From the NCBI GenBank assembly GCA_021432635.1, contig MU270100.1:124001-188000 (forward strand): DNA of 64,000 nt, read 5' to 3'. This DNA is from Thozetella sp. PMI_491. Lineage: Eukaryota; Ascomycota; Sordariomycetes; Chaetosphaeriales; Chaetosphaeriaceae. The notes below the pieces were generated by a model. That model searched no databases. It had not been told where the DNA came from and was given only the letters and a program-made list of their open reading frames with translations. Both the position numbers and the translations under genes were made by a program. Positions within the stretch are counted from its first letter, which is position 1. The number at the start of each line of letters is the position of its first letter. Below, one piece after another: positions 21,388 to 32,893 of this stretch.

Positions 21388-22950
21388 ATGAATCTGTTTT
21401 GCGTCGCCCTTCTCACATGGACCGCTCTCTGTGAGCAACAGGCGTCCTTCAGTAATCCCGTCGTGTATGAGGACTTCGCCGACAATGACGTCTCCGTGGG
21501 GCCAGATGGCGCTTTTTACTTCTCGGCATCCAATATGCACTATAGCCCGGGGGCGCCTATCTTGAAGTCATACGATCTGGCAAGCTGGGAGCTGATCGGT
21601 CATTCCGTCCCTAGCCTGGATTTTGGGGACAAGTACAATATGGCGAACGGCCAGCAAGCGTACCGCGGGGGAACATGGGCGTCAACCATGCGATACCGCA
21701 AGAGCAGCGGTCTGTGGTATTGGATCGGCTGCATTGATTTCTGGAACACGTTTATCTACACGGCAACAAATGTGACCGGTCCGTGGACCCGTGCGGCGCA
21801 GCTTCCGGGCGGGACATGCTATTATGACTGTGGCCTGCTTATCGACGATGACGATACCATGTACGTTGTGTATGGCGCAACCAATGTCAGTGTCGCGCAG
21901 CTGGCCGCCGATGGGCGCAGTCAAGTGAAGACGCAGAACGTCTTCGGGGCTTCTGCCGTGGGCGAGGATGGAATTGAGGGTAACCGAATGTACAAGATCA
22001 ACGGCACCTATTACATTCTCGACGACCATCCCGGCGACACAACCTACATCTGGAAATCATCCAGTCCATGGGGCCCTTACACGAGCAAGATCCTTGCCAA
22101 GAGCGTTCAGTCGCCGGTCCCGAACGGAGGGGCGCCTCATCAAGGAAGTCTAGTGGTAACTGCGAAGGGTGATTGGTATTATATGTCGTTCACATGGGCC
22201 TACCCTGCAGGGCGCATGCCCGTCCTGGCGCCTGTTACCTGGGGCAGCGATGGATTTCCGACCCTGGTTGTCGACTCCCAAGGCGGGTGGGGAGCGACCT
22301 ACCCAATGCCACTTCCCTCGAGTCCACGGCCAAGCTGGACTGGAACCGATATGTTCCCTGGTACGTCTCTGGCACCGGCGTGGGAATGGAACCACAACCC
22401 AGACACGTCCAAGTTCGCGGTCAACAATGGCTTGACCCTCTCCACGACGACGCTGACAACCGATCTGTACGCCGCGAGGAACACGCTCACTCATCGCATC
22501 CACGGTGAATTTCCTACCGGAGTGGTCCTTATCAACTTCGGCAACATGGCTGATGGGGATCGCTGCGGGTTCGCCGCGTTTCGGGACCGGAGCGCATCCA
22601 TTGGCGTGTATCGGACGGGCGATACCTATACCGTCAGTGTAGTGCACAATATGACGCAGGATGAGTCGACATGGTCGACTACCTCTAACGGAACGGTGGT
22701 TGCTACCGACGCTATAACTGGGAAAGCAAAGAGGATCTGGCTTCGCGCCTCGCTGGATGCTCGGGCAAGCGGGACCAAAGCCGCCAGCTTTGCATATAGC
22801 CTTGACGGATCAACCTTTAAGGCACTGGGCGGAAGCTATACCATGTACACGAACTGGGCATACTTCATGGGTTACCGATACGCGATATTCAACTATGCGA
22901 CGAAGGCACTGGGAGGTTCCGTGAAGGTGGAACAATTCACGAGTAGTTAA
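21388..22950 (+). CDS. Secreted glycoside hydrolase family 43 protein
   Basis: Single exon, 520 aa. The start at ATG 21388 was chosen over 21343 because it directly yields a signal peptide (MNLFCVALLTWTALCEQQASF). The N-terminal five-bladed beta-propeller carries Asp34 in the FADNDVSVG region (general base), Asp in LLIDDDDTMYVVYG (pKa modulator) and Glu in GIEGNRMYKING (general acid). After about residue 320 a beta-sandwich of the kind attached to many GH43 enzymes follows (DRCGFAAFRDRSASIGVY, FAYSLDGSTF). GH43 members act as beta-xylosidases, alpha-L-arabinofuranosidases or exo-galactanases on plant cell walls; the exact substrate is not decidable here. Tail-to-tail with the HET gene. Confidence 0.92.
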   Translation: MNLFCVALLTWTALCEQQASFSNPVVYEDFADNDVSVGPDGAFYFSASNMHYSPGAPILKSYDLASWELIGHSVPSLDFGDKYNMANGQQAYRGGTWASTMRYRKSSGLWYWIGCIDFWNTFIYTATNVTGPWTRAAQLPGGTCYYDCGLLIDDDDTMYVVYGATNVSVAQLAADGRSQVKTQNVFGASAVGEDGIEGNRMYKINGTYYILDDHPGDTTYIWKSSSPWGPYTSKILAKSVQSPVPNGGAPHQGSLVVTAKGDWYYMSFTWAYPAGRMPVLAPVTWGSDGFPTLVVDSQGGWGATYPMPLPSSPRPSWTGTDMFPGTSLAPAWEWNHNPDTSKFAVNNGLTLSTTTLTTDLYAARNTLTHRIHGEFPTGVVLINFGNMADGDRCGFAAFRDRSASIGVYRTGDTYTVSVVHNMTQDESTWSTTSNGTVVATDAITGKAKRIWLRASLDARASGTKAASFAYSLDGSTFKALGGSYTMYTNWAYFMGYRYAIFNYATKALGGSVKVEQFTSS

Positions 22951-23111
22951 CTGCACCCGTCGATGGTTCCAAGCATTATTGGGCACAAGGACTGTCATTG
23001 AACCGCGTGCACAGATTCTGTGCTACAGATATGCTGAAAAGAAACTTGCATTTTGTCTTTGCCTATTTATACATTGCTAGCATACATGCCGCTGGAGAAG
23101 CCACCTTGCCA

Positions 23112-25529
23112 TCAGCCCAGCACGAACTTCTTCCGTTTGATGCTCCCGCTCTTCATTTTGTCAAGATCGGTTCCCATGATTTTAAGGGAAACGACGTCAA
23201 TGCGATATGCCACCCCATCATTCCATTCCAAGAGAAGAAGCTTATAAACCACCGAGTCCAAATACTCGACTCTGTGGAGAAGCAGGTAGTCCGATGGTTC
23301 GCTCCCGCACTTTTCAATGATGGCATTGGCGTGCGCCTCAGTCGCCGCGATTAGCCCTCCTTTAGCTTCCCCAACTGCAACAGGGAATGTTGCTATCGGG
23401 TATACACTCCGAGGGTCCGCGAGTTTCGGCGGCTCGTCCAGGGCCAAGGAAAACAGAAGCCCCTCGACTATCACGTGGCCAGGGTCTGGGTTCACGATTC
23501 CGGCAGCCTTCACAGTATCCTCAAAGGGAAGGTTCCGAATCTTCAAAATCTCTATATCATCTGCAGTATCACTCCAGGGTTTTCTGTGGCTCTGGTCATC
23601 TTCGAAGTCACACTCGCAAGGATAGTCCCAGAGCCGGAAGTATGGCTGAAAGTGGGGGCGCTTGTCTTCCTCAAGCTTCCAGTCAGGATATTGCGGCGGC
23701 TCCTCTGCGCCAGTCTTCAGCTCACCGTCCCAAGCCGACCAGGACCAGCTAGGTAGAGTAGGAACTCTTTTGGTGGGGACTGTGAGCCTCCACGCTAAAG
23801 CATACTGGAAGTCTATAACAGGGAGGCCCCATATGAACTCTGTGTTCATGTTATGCGAGAGTACGTCGATGATGGCTTTGAAGGCGTCAAGGGAGTCGTC
23901 AAAGAAGGTCAGGTGGCGTCTCTTGTACTCTTCTAGGAGCTTTTTGTAGATGGCGATGCGGTTGAATGGGGCATCCGTGATGCCTCCCTTTTCGATGGCA
24001 GAGAAATCAAATCGAAAGTGAGGCGTGGAGAACATAGAGGCGTCCTGGGACGGATGCGTCCCTTCGCCAAGGAGAGTGGCGTCAACCTCGGATCGTGACG
24101 AGATGCAGCACTCGAAATACACCTGACTATGCGTGAAGTAGATGCATCTCCGAGACATCAAGCCCTCCTGCAATACCCAGCCCCTGCTGCTCCATGGAGA
24201 TTGGCGAAGATACGCGTTGAGTGCCGGTAAGGTCGACACATACTGGCGCTCTCCGTCGCTGAACTGGAGCTGACGGAAGCGAGTTGTATCTCGAACCCTT
24301 GGGATGGGGTGATCTGCCGACGCCCCTGACACGTTGATGATGGTGGCCCAAGCTGCTCTGTAAATGCGGCCCATGACCCCGATCTGGGTTTCCTTATGGG
24401 AAGGATCGTCCTGATCGATGCAGACGGCATCGACCCAGAGGAATCGCTTTCCAAGGTTCCGCACAACCTCCATAGCATCTTCGATAGCCTGCGGCAGTGG
24501 GCCCAGCACTGTGTTCGGCTTTGTCAAGTATTTGCGCGGGGCGGGGCCCCAGACGTAACTTAAGGCAATGTAGTCCTCGGATGCGTGAGCAGCATGGTCT
24601 ACGACCGTTCTCGTCTCCACATCGAGGACACGGAACTCGGCGTGCATATCGTCTTCCTTCTCCGGGTCTTCGCATTCCGGGTGGGATTGGTCGCACTCGG
24701 CGATCCACGACCGGATCGTGTTGTAGTCAGGGTGCTCTCCGACAAGCTCAGCTTCGGCCTGAGGGCCTCTGGTCTCGGCTGAGGCTGCTGCATCACGCAG
24801 CGGCCGATGCACTATTCCCATCCTGATTCCGAGGGGAGGAATATCTGCAAGGCTACTGGAGTTATGTGTGAGAAAAAGGCTACGAGAAATCCCAGGACCG
24901 TCTGTCGCGAGTTTCATTGACTGGAGGAGTCTTTCAAGCTCTCCATCGTTGACCGGGGCGTTGATCTTTGTGAGGAACGGGGTTGCTACCCTTACGAGTT
25001 GAAGGTTGGTCCAGCTACCCGGCTCCATGCGAAGGACCGTCAAGATGAGCAATTTGCAAATGGGGCAGCTGCTCAGCATTTGCGCGCGATCGATTGGGCC
25101 TAGGGCCCATTCTCGACCAGTATCTGCCGCAGCACCAAAAACTGGCGTCGGCTGATGAGATGCGTTCCCATACTCGGGCTGCCATGGGAGACTAAAGATG
25201 TTGGGTAGGTCAAGCTTCGCGCATCTCAAACAGACAACGGAACGAGAATCGCGCTCAAATTCCCGCTGAAGAGAGAACAAAAACTGGTCCAAGGTAGGGT
25301 CATCTGTGATGGGATCCTGGGTCGGGTATGGATCTTCAAAGCCCGGATAGGTTCTGCAATCCTTGAGGATATGCGAAAAAGACTTGCAGTGGAAACACCA
25401 TGGCAGCGGGTCGCTTTCGATGGGGGAGCAGGTGCGGTTCTCCTCTTCGGCCGGTGCGGCGCCCGAATCTGCGTTCCGGCGTTTGTATGGGGAGTATTCC
25501 ACACGCGTGGCGCTGTAGATCCTATCCAT
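23112..25529 (-). CDS. HET-domain protein (heterokaryon-incompatibility family)
   Basis: Single exon, 805 aa from the first ATG, at 25529 (MDRIYSATRVEYSP). The N-terminal third has paired cysteines (WCFHC, VCLRC, SCPIC) that could bind metal. The HET domain starts near residue 320 with YIALSYVWG and continues with RFLWVDAVCIDQDD, QIGVMGRIYRAAWATIINVSG, the three usual HET blocks. The C-terminal half contains SSRGWVLQEGLMSRR and continues without a recognised domain. In Podospora and Neurospora HET domains trigger cell death after fusion of unlike individuals; most genomic copies are untested. The NLR gene lies 1 kb upstream on the same strand, a typical non-self recognition neighbourhood. Confidence 0.93.
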   Translation of the reverse strand: MDRIYSATRVEYSPYKRRNADSGAAPAEEENRTCSPIESDPLPWCFHCKSFSHILKDCRTYPGFEDPYPTQDPITDDPTLDQFLFSLQREFERDSRSVVCLRCAKLDLPNIFSLPWQPEYGNASHQPTPVFGAAADTGREWALGPIDRAQMLSSCPICKLLILTVLRMEPGSWTNLQLVRVATPFLTKINAPVNDGELERLLQSMKLATDGPGISRSLFLTHNSSSLADIPPLGIRMGIVHRPLRDAAASAETRGPQAEAELVGEHPDYNTIRSWIAECDQSHPECEDPEKEDDMHAEFRVLDVETRTVVDHAAHASEDYIALSYVWGPAPRKYLTKPNTVLGPLPQAIEDAMEVVRNLGKRFLWVDAVCIDQDDPSHKETQIGVMGRIYRAAWATIINVSGASADHPIPRVRDTTRFRQLQFSDGERQYVSTLPALNAYLRQSPWSSRGWVLQEGLMSRRCIYFTHSQVYFECCISSRSEVDATLLGEGTHPSQDASMFSTPHFRFDFSAIEKGGITDAPFNRIAIYKKLLEEYKRRHLTFFDDSLDAFKAIIDVLSHNMNTEFIWGLPVIDFQYALAWRLTVPTKRVPTLPSWSWSAWDGELKTGAEEPPQYPDWKLEEDKRPHFQPYFRLWDYPCECDFEDDQSHRKPWSDTADDIEILKIRNLPFEDTVKAAGIVNPDPGHVIVEGLLFSLALDEPPKLADPRSVYPIATFPVAVGEAKGGLIAATEAHANAIIEKCGSEPSDYLLLHRVEYLDSVVYKLLLLEWNDGVAYRIDVVSLKIMGTDLDKMKSGSIKRKKFVLG

Positions 25530-26481
25530 TGTATCTAGCTGCCTATACGAAAAGATCGATGCCAAAGGAAAGCAGCCTCTGACATTGCTGTGCGTGAAGT
25601 GTTTGAAGCGGAGGGGGGCCTGCGGCTCTTCGCTTTAGCTCCCTCAGCTCAGCCGCAGGCTAGGCGGGGAGCGTAGGGTGCTTAGTCCAGTGCAATCCGC
25701 AAATAACATTGATTGGCTCGCAATGGTGCCTTTACGGAGCACAGACAGCTGGACAGGCTGAAGCCTAGGAGGAGAAGCCAGACGCGATTTGTAGTGTCGT
25801 TGACATTCTGGAGTTGGACTCGCAAAAAGTGCTGGCCCGCTCCACATCCGAAGATATGTCTGTAAGCTGCGCGGCTGGACCTGAATGGGAGAACAATCCA
25901 CAACATCGATCATGTCCTGGAAGTATACATACAAGGCGAGACAGAATGTATCGCCTCACTGTCGCACGTCAAGGAGATCCTAAGGGTCGCAGCAGGGAAG
26001 CTGCATGGGAGGGTAGAAGGTAGGCGGAAGAGTTCTACCGATGATGATCGTAGCTGTGCGCAGAACATATGGCCGACGTCATCTAAGAAGAATTCTTAAC
26101 CCTGATAACACGGCACGGAACTGCTTCGACCGGAACGCTACTGAATGTGCATAGTTGATGTGTATAGGGTTGTTGAGCTACGGCTGGCCCGCCGGACAAA
26201 ACTTGAGGGCTATTTGGAGAATTTAAATAGACTGAGTGGCTCCGTCAGTAGAGACCTTAACTTGATGGCAGGCATTTATAAGATCCTTGTTCAAGAATAC
26301 CTTCTTCGGCAATGCTAATACCATAGAAACTACGTAATACCATAATAGAAGTTGAGTTTCGGAGATGCTATCGCGAAAGGGTGGGCTAGCGAACAAAGTA
26401 GAGAAACGCAAGACAAATATGCACGTGTGGCGTTTTACCAACCTTAGCTCACTACATAGTGCACCTCAATTCTCCCTAGTC
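25530..26481. other. Intergenic between HET gene and NLR
   Basis: No gene is seen. Contains the HET promoter side and the 3' flank of the NLR. AT content rises from about 26200. Confidence 0.5.
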
Positions 26482-29400
26482 CTAGTCTTCCATGTAGTTG
26501 CATTCATCTTCGCTTAAGTCAGGGAAGACTTTCGCGCCTCTTCTTTCTCTCCATTTTCTCTCCCTTCTTTCTTGCCTTTTCCCGGCAGCATTGTCTAATT
26601 GGCCATCGAAGTATATTTCATCTTCCGACTCGGACGATTTGGAAGCATCATCCACGGCACCCGCGTCTATTAAAAGTCTGTCGACCACCTTGTATAGTTG
26701 AGGAATCTCAACTCTCGCCGCTCTCAGCGCATTGTGGTATATTCCACCCTCGGCATTAACTTCCGCTCCATATCGTAGTAGAAGTTTAACCACAGCTTCG
26801 TGGCCGCGAAAAGCTGCTGCTTGGAGGGCAGTGTAGTACTTGCCGGACCTATGGTTGACGTCGCTACCAGCGTCGAGCAGTAGCTGCACCACGTCCTCGT
26901 TCCCGCGAAACGCTGCAGCATGTAGAGCTGATCCATAACGGCCCCCCACGATTGTGGCATCCGCATTGCAGCTCAGAAGGAGATCTACAATGGATGTATT
27001 GCCGACGCGAGCGGCGGCTTGCAATGGTGTTTGATAAACCCCGCCAATAGCATTGGCATCAGCGCCGTGGTCGAGTAGAAATTTGACGGTCTCTTCAGCA
27101 TTTTCGTCCCAATAACATCTATGCCACCCATCTCTACATGCTCTAGTGATAGCAGCTTGCAGAGGGTTCCCGTATTTGCCTCCTCTTTTGTTAACATCGG
27201 CCCCTCGGTCCATGAGCAGCTGGTAGTCTCGTGGATTTGCATTGCACAACAATCCCTCAAAGTCTGGATGCTCAAATACCTCAGCACCGAGATCCAATAT
27301 ATATCGTGTCATGTCCTGATTGTGGCTCTTCACAGCGGCGTGAAGGGGGCTGCCGTGCTTCCCGCCTCGAGCATGTAAATCTGCCCCGCTGTCTAGCAAC
27401 ATACGGACGAGGTCTTCGTTGCCGATCATCGCCGCTTTCTCAAGGGCATATTCCATCGCCGTTCCATACCTCAGGTTGGGGTCGGCCCCTTTCTCCAGTA
27501 ATATTGCCACAACATCGTTACGGTTACAGCTAGAGGCAATTGTAAGCGGTGAGCCGTAATCAGTGAGCCAGTTCACCTGGGCGCCTCGCTCCAGAAGAAA
27601 TTTGCAAAGCCCAGCATTGCCTTGTTGTACTGCCCTCATCAGCGCTGTGTACCCAGAACTTTTCTCGGCTTCATTGATACTGGCCCCGTAGTCCAGTAGG
27701 AGTTCCACAAATTCCTGATGGCCGCCAATACAAGCATGGTTCAGCGACGTGCACGACGAATCGCCGTTAACATTTGCTCCACGCTCTAGAAGGCTCTTGC
27801 CGATGGCTGTATGTCCTCGGTATGCTGCTTGATCCAGCGGCGTTGGGCCTACACCTTGCCCATTGGGATCTGCTCCACGACGCAAGAGCAGGTCGACCAT
27901 CTGCGTATTTCCGAGCCTTACTGCCGTCCGAAGTGGTGAAACACTTGGAAATAGTTCAGAATCACTGCGTTCACCCTCGATATTCGTTCCTCGGTCTAAT
28001 AAATGGTTCGCTACTTTCTCCATGTTCGCTTGGACCGCCGCTTCGAGTATTCGTGGATGGGATACGTCCGCGCCATTTTCTATCATTTGCATCGCTAGGT
28101 CCTCCCAGCCTCTGCGTATCGTGGCTTCAAGGACTCCATCGCTGGGATGTGGGCTTTTACGGTCAAGATACGGACTCCTGTTTAGACCTGCGCCTCTATC
28201 CACCATGAGCCCTGCTAGCTCCCGCCGACCGTTGCAGATCGTTGTATACAAGTATGGTGAAATGGATGCGCCTTTTTCTATCATTTCTTTGGCCATGACG
28301 TCTCGAAAGTGTGCATTTCGTTTTGGAAGGGAATTCTTGGGGCCTAAGTAGTTTGAGAAATGATGGCGATAGTGGTGGAGTTGTGGAGGGCCATCGCAGA
28401 CGGAAACAGATAAGCCTAGTAATCTTGTTAATAGCTTATCTCGGTCGTCTAGGTCCGGTACAGAGTCCAGAGAAACTCTAAATACAGACATAGCTCCATG
28501 GAAAACAGCGTATTCAAGTGCTGCGGCCAGAACAGGATGTTTGTGGTCGGTCGGGAGGTGGTCCTGCAACAGTCGTGACGCGAATTCTTGCCGAGGATGG
28601 CTTCGAAAGTGTAGGATATCGAGCACCTTTGCCGCCGCTTCCGCATCAACGCCAGACGCCAGCAAGTTGAATATCTCCAGGAAGCCCAGCACGGCTGCCA
28701 ATTCAAGAGCATTCAGATCAATCTGACTGTAGCTTCTGACCCAATTCTTGAAATCAAAATCTGCTTGATGATACTGTCCAGTTTCAAGACAGGAATCTTC
28801 AGTCGCTATTATATTCTCGAAGATATGAATGTCAAAATTTGCCGAGGCAAGCCTATCGGCACCTTTCGAGAGAAACAGTGTTACCAGCTTCGGGTTACCT
28901 GCCTCTACAGCAAGATGAAGAGGAGTGACCTTTTTCATTGTCTTAGGAGACGGATCGCTACCCCTCTCAAGCAACATCTTCGAGATTTGCATCAGCCCAA
29001 GACTAGCAGCGTTATGCAGTGGTGTAAAGCCTTGCAAAAAATCGAAATATGGCGATATATCGTTTCGCTTGCGCGCATGCAGCCCGGACTCATTGCGGGA
29101 CGCTGGCTGGGAATAGTAGAGCTGCGAATAGCTGCTAAAAGCGTTGTCATGTGAATATATGCCGATGATCAAGTCCTGAACCGATGTTTCTCCTTCTTTT
29201 GGTAGATGCTCGGCCCATCTTCTGGCCGCATAAAGGCAGAGAGGATACTCCCGCAGTCGACGGCGTATTTTCTCCTCGCTATCGCAGTAGCCAGCTTGGA
29301 ATTCTTGGAAGGAGAGGTATTTCAGACAGGTTTGAGCGATAAGGACCTCGTTCCATGGGAGGAACTTTCCTGGGCGGGTTTGGAAATACTCCTGGACAGC

Positions 29401-31252
29401 GAAGTGTACGAAACGGATATTTCCGTCGATATCTGTCATGACCAGTCCACAGCAAATGTCCACTAGGTCCTCAGCGTCCGGAATATTGTCCTGGTCGACT
29501 CCGCTAGAGTCATAGTACTCCGGGTCCATTGAGAGAGCGTGAGATAGCGCAGGGAATGTGAGTGGTTCCTTTGCACATGCGAGCCACAATAAAGTACGCC
29601 GTGCTAAGTCATTATTTCCCACACGCACCAGGGTCTTGTCAAAGACATCGTTGATGTGCCTTGGCATTTCTTGGAGGGCTCTGCGGATCATGGTCTGAGT
29701 TCTATTCTCGAGCAGCTGGGCAATTTGCAACGAGGCCCAGAGGAACCTATACCAAAGTTAGTCTCTCTCCTGATGCTGCTTTTTATAGGGTTTACACTTA
29801 GTTCACTGACATTCCCTGAGCCTTATCAATAATGGCGAGAACAATCTCGTCTTTGAACTCAGTAGTGAGCTTTCTCGCAAATCTTCCATTTCTTTCCAGA
29901 GTGCGATCGAAAAGTCGGCGAATATCTTCTTCATGGGCTGTGATCTCAATATGAGAACATTGGCTACTTTCCTCTTCGAGAGGTTCAATGTGCGAGCGTG
30001 CAGTCACGAAGAAGCTGCAGCGACTAGATTTTTGAAGATCATTTAGTAGCTCTCTAACTGCATGTTGATATTGCTCGGAACACTCGTCCAATGCATCGAT
30101 GACGATTAAAGCTGCTTTGAAGCTATTCAGTACAGCTAGTAATGTATCTGTGAGCAGTCGAAGATCGGGGATTATATTTAGTTTATCTGCCCGTATGAAA
30201 AGTTGTTCGACTTCAACGGGCAGGGCCTGGTGCTGCTGGACTAGTTGTCTGAGGAAAATTCGGCAGATGGTTTCGGGTGGATGTTGTGCTGCCGAGACGT
30301 AATCGAAGTAGTGGTATATGATAGCTGTGTCAGGGGGTTTTGTATTTGATATGTAATCTATAACTATGGCTCTGCAATTTGGAACTAATGTCAATACGGG
30401 GTGAGGAGGGCCACAGCTTTTACAGATTGTATGAAGAAAGATGGTAGAGGAACTTACGACATCACAGTTTTGCCCACACCCGGAAGGCCGTGGCACCACA
30501 AGGATCGAGTACCTTTTTCAAATTGGAGGAACTCCGGAGAGGTTAGAAGCCAATTACCAGTATTGGGTGCTTTTAGACCAATGATAGTCTCGTGCTTCGT
30601 GCGGTGGTTAAACGAAGAAAGCCACTCAAGAATTTTTTGACTTCTTGCGTCTATAGCAAGTTAGTCTCAAGCGAAATGACGCTTAGGCTGCAAATGTGGT
30701 ATACCTTGGTGGAACTCTCCCTGCTTTTTTCCGTTAGTTTCAACAGCCGAGAGTGTCAAAGATGCGATATCCCTTGAGCCGTAGTTAATACCTTAGAACT
30801 CCACTCTTGCTAGGAAGTACTTACCATGTGTCCAGGGTTAAGGCTAGGTGAAAACTCCCCCTGGATCTGGCTAAACTCTGTACGGCGCTGAGCATGTCGC
30901 TCTTTGTAAGTGGCCAAGTAACCCGGTACAAAGCCTTTTTTACTCTTCCGGCATTCTCTCTCTTCCTGAGCTTTTCCTGGAGCTTCTCCAAAGTGGTACG
31001 GCACTCTTCTACCGAAAAGAGTAGTTTGGTGGAGGCTTGTGGGTAATGCTCTGTTGAATGTGGGTCAACCTTCTGAACCGCAATTTCGAGTTGCTGCAGT
31101 GTTGTACGAAGATCTTGGAGCTCAGCGATAAGTCCTTTCACAGCTTGACTGGCGCCTGCCAAGCTGGAACCGTAACTGTAGGCGGCCGATACGACTGCGG
31201 CGGCGAGGCTAGCTAGGCCCGCAATCCCCGATGCAAGAGAGAATGGGTCCAT
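26482..31252 (-). CDS. Fungal NLR: STAND N-terminal domain, NACHT, ankyrin repeats
   Basis: Model: exons 31252..30825, 30720..30705 (16-nt microexon), 30650..30458, 30371..29811, 29746..26482; about 1,487 aa. The N-terminus (MDPFSLASGIAGLASLAA, then a coiled coil) fits fungal STAND/HeLo-like N-domains. The NACHT has GLPGVGKT (30489..30466) and ALIVIDALDE. A winged-helix-like stretch with LLWLACAKEPLTF and RFVHFAVQEYF follows, then a dozen or more ankyrin repeats (about 29040-26650) and a charged tail. Splice joins 3-4 (TVMSAIVID) and 4-5 (GMFLWASLQ) are clean. Exon 1 to exon 2 is not: exon 1 ends with two leftover bases but the GEFHQD..SQKILEWL frame needs none. This is either a real frameshift or an unusual splice. 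Likely a non-self receptor. Confidence 0.85.
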
Positions 31253-32893
31253 CACGATGGTAGTGGTCAATTATCGGCCCACGGATATGACGGCAGAGCC
31301 TTTGGTTGCTGTTGGAAGACGACTCCGTTGCTCTGGTCCATGAACGACTACTAGTGGCTTGAGGGGTAAATGACGTGTCGCGCGATGATTAGCTAATTTT
31401 TCAAGTGCTCAGCCTTGCCGATATGCACTTTTGAGCCTCATCTATATCACATATACAACTACATGTTCAGACTAAAAATGAGACTAAAGCGTATCATAAC
31501 TTTGGCCTTCCGTAGTGTATGACGAGGCTTTCATGGAAGCGTTTTGATGAATCTAAAGTAAACCAAGATATTACTAACGGATTGCTGCCGTTTCTACCTA
31601 TTTCTATACCGTGTCTAATCCCCCCCCATCACCTACATTAGCTAGCGGCTAACAGGTCTCGCTGGTAGCGCTTACCATCGATCACCGGCGTGTACATATA
31701 CGCACTGTTCTAATGATATCAGCGAGTATAACATGTAAACAAAATGCCTGAAACTTCATCTCTTTCTTTCTTCAGCTACCTTATCCATATCCTTTTATAC
31801 GAGATCCTTATTACGCTATCCTCTACCACCCTTAACCCCCCTCTATCTTAAAATCTCTCCGCCTTATTTTTACTTCATGTTAATTATTATACTCCCTCTA
31901 CGAAAGGGCTTAGCTGCGCGCTTTCATTGTGTAGTAGAATAGCATTTACAGCACAAGTGAACAAGCACAATTGTCTCGCATAGTGGATACCATACCTGGC
32001 ACCTGGCTTTAGAGCAAATGTTTTAGAAGTGCCGACAGAGTCCAATCACGATAAAGTTTGCATCCGATTTATGGCTGAGGAGTGCCTATATTTGCCTCGA
32101 AATCCCAACTATTGCAACTACTTCCTTCGCTTTAGCTCGAAGATAAGCGAAAGTCTGACGATGCCGGCTGTACCGTGCATCAGAAACGTGTGCAAGATTG
32201 CGAGGAACTACTTTGTCAAGAGGGTACATTTCTGGCACGAGATGAACGGGGCCGGAGATGAACGGCAATGAGTTTTCTACGACTGGCTTGAAGTGCAGGC
32301 TGGATGTCTGGGGGCTCTGCAAGACTAAGCCACCACGTCACAAGCAGAGAAGGAAGATGGGCTGATTCGGGAAGCAAGCAATGGGAGTTTGACCTATTAT
32401 TGTTCATGGGCTAATATCCATGGGATCGTTTGCAGGTCTAAAACGCACATTATCCACCTGCCGCTACAAGACTTTTTCCGTGCGTCCCTACCACTGAAGG
32501 ATCTAGTTGAAAATTCCATCTTATTTGATCAGGTGAGCTTTGAGTGAAAGTTAGATAAGACCACTAGCAATAGCAGTGATATCTGAACAATTGGAGAGCG
32601 TCGCAGATCCACGACAGCGGCGGTCCTCGAGCCTCCATTGAGGCTCACACCTGGGTGCTCTGTGCTGGGGAAGCAGCTTCGTACAAGCCAAGGGGGCATA
32701 TAGACATTGTATACTTGAAATATTTAAAAGAGCCGAAATCCGAATTTTTTGTTATTTGCACTATCGCGGGCGAAAGAATTGAGCTGGGTCTGGATACAAA
32801 ACAAATGGCAGCCACTTTCGATCGCCGAAGCTACAAGTGGCCCTGACCCTAACTCTAACCCTAAACCCAGACTGCCAGAGCCTCATGATGCTC
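31253..32893. other. Intergenic, no intact gene
   Basis: Contains the NLR promoter side and the 3' flank of the small secreted protein. AT-rich with pyrimidine-rich runs (31600-31880). A plus-strand frame near 32420-32520 (HIIHLPLQDFFRAS) faintly recalls the region after NACHT domains, but it is too short to call. A telomere-like tract at 32841-32868 is listed separately. Confidence 0.45.
32841..32868. repeat. Short interstitial telomere-like tract
   Basis: The plus strand reads CCCTGA, CCCTAA, CTCTAA, CCCTAA, ACCC, so about four degenerate units of the fungal telomere repeat (TTAGGG on the other strand). It lies 26 bp past the stop codon of the small secreted protein, probably in its 3' UTR. 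Confidence 0.75.
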
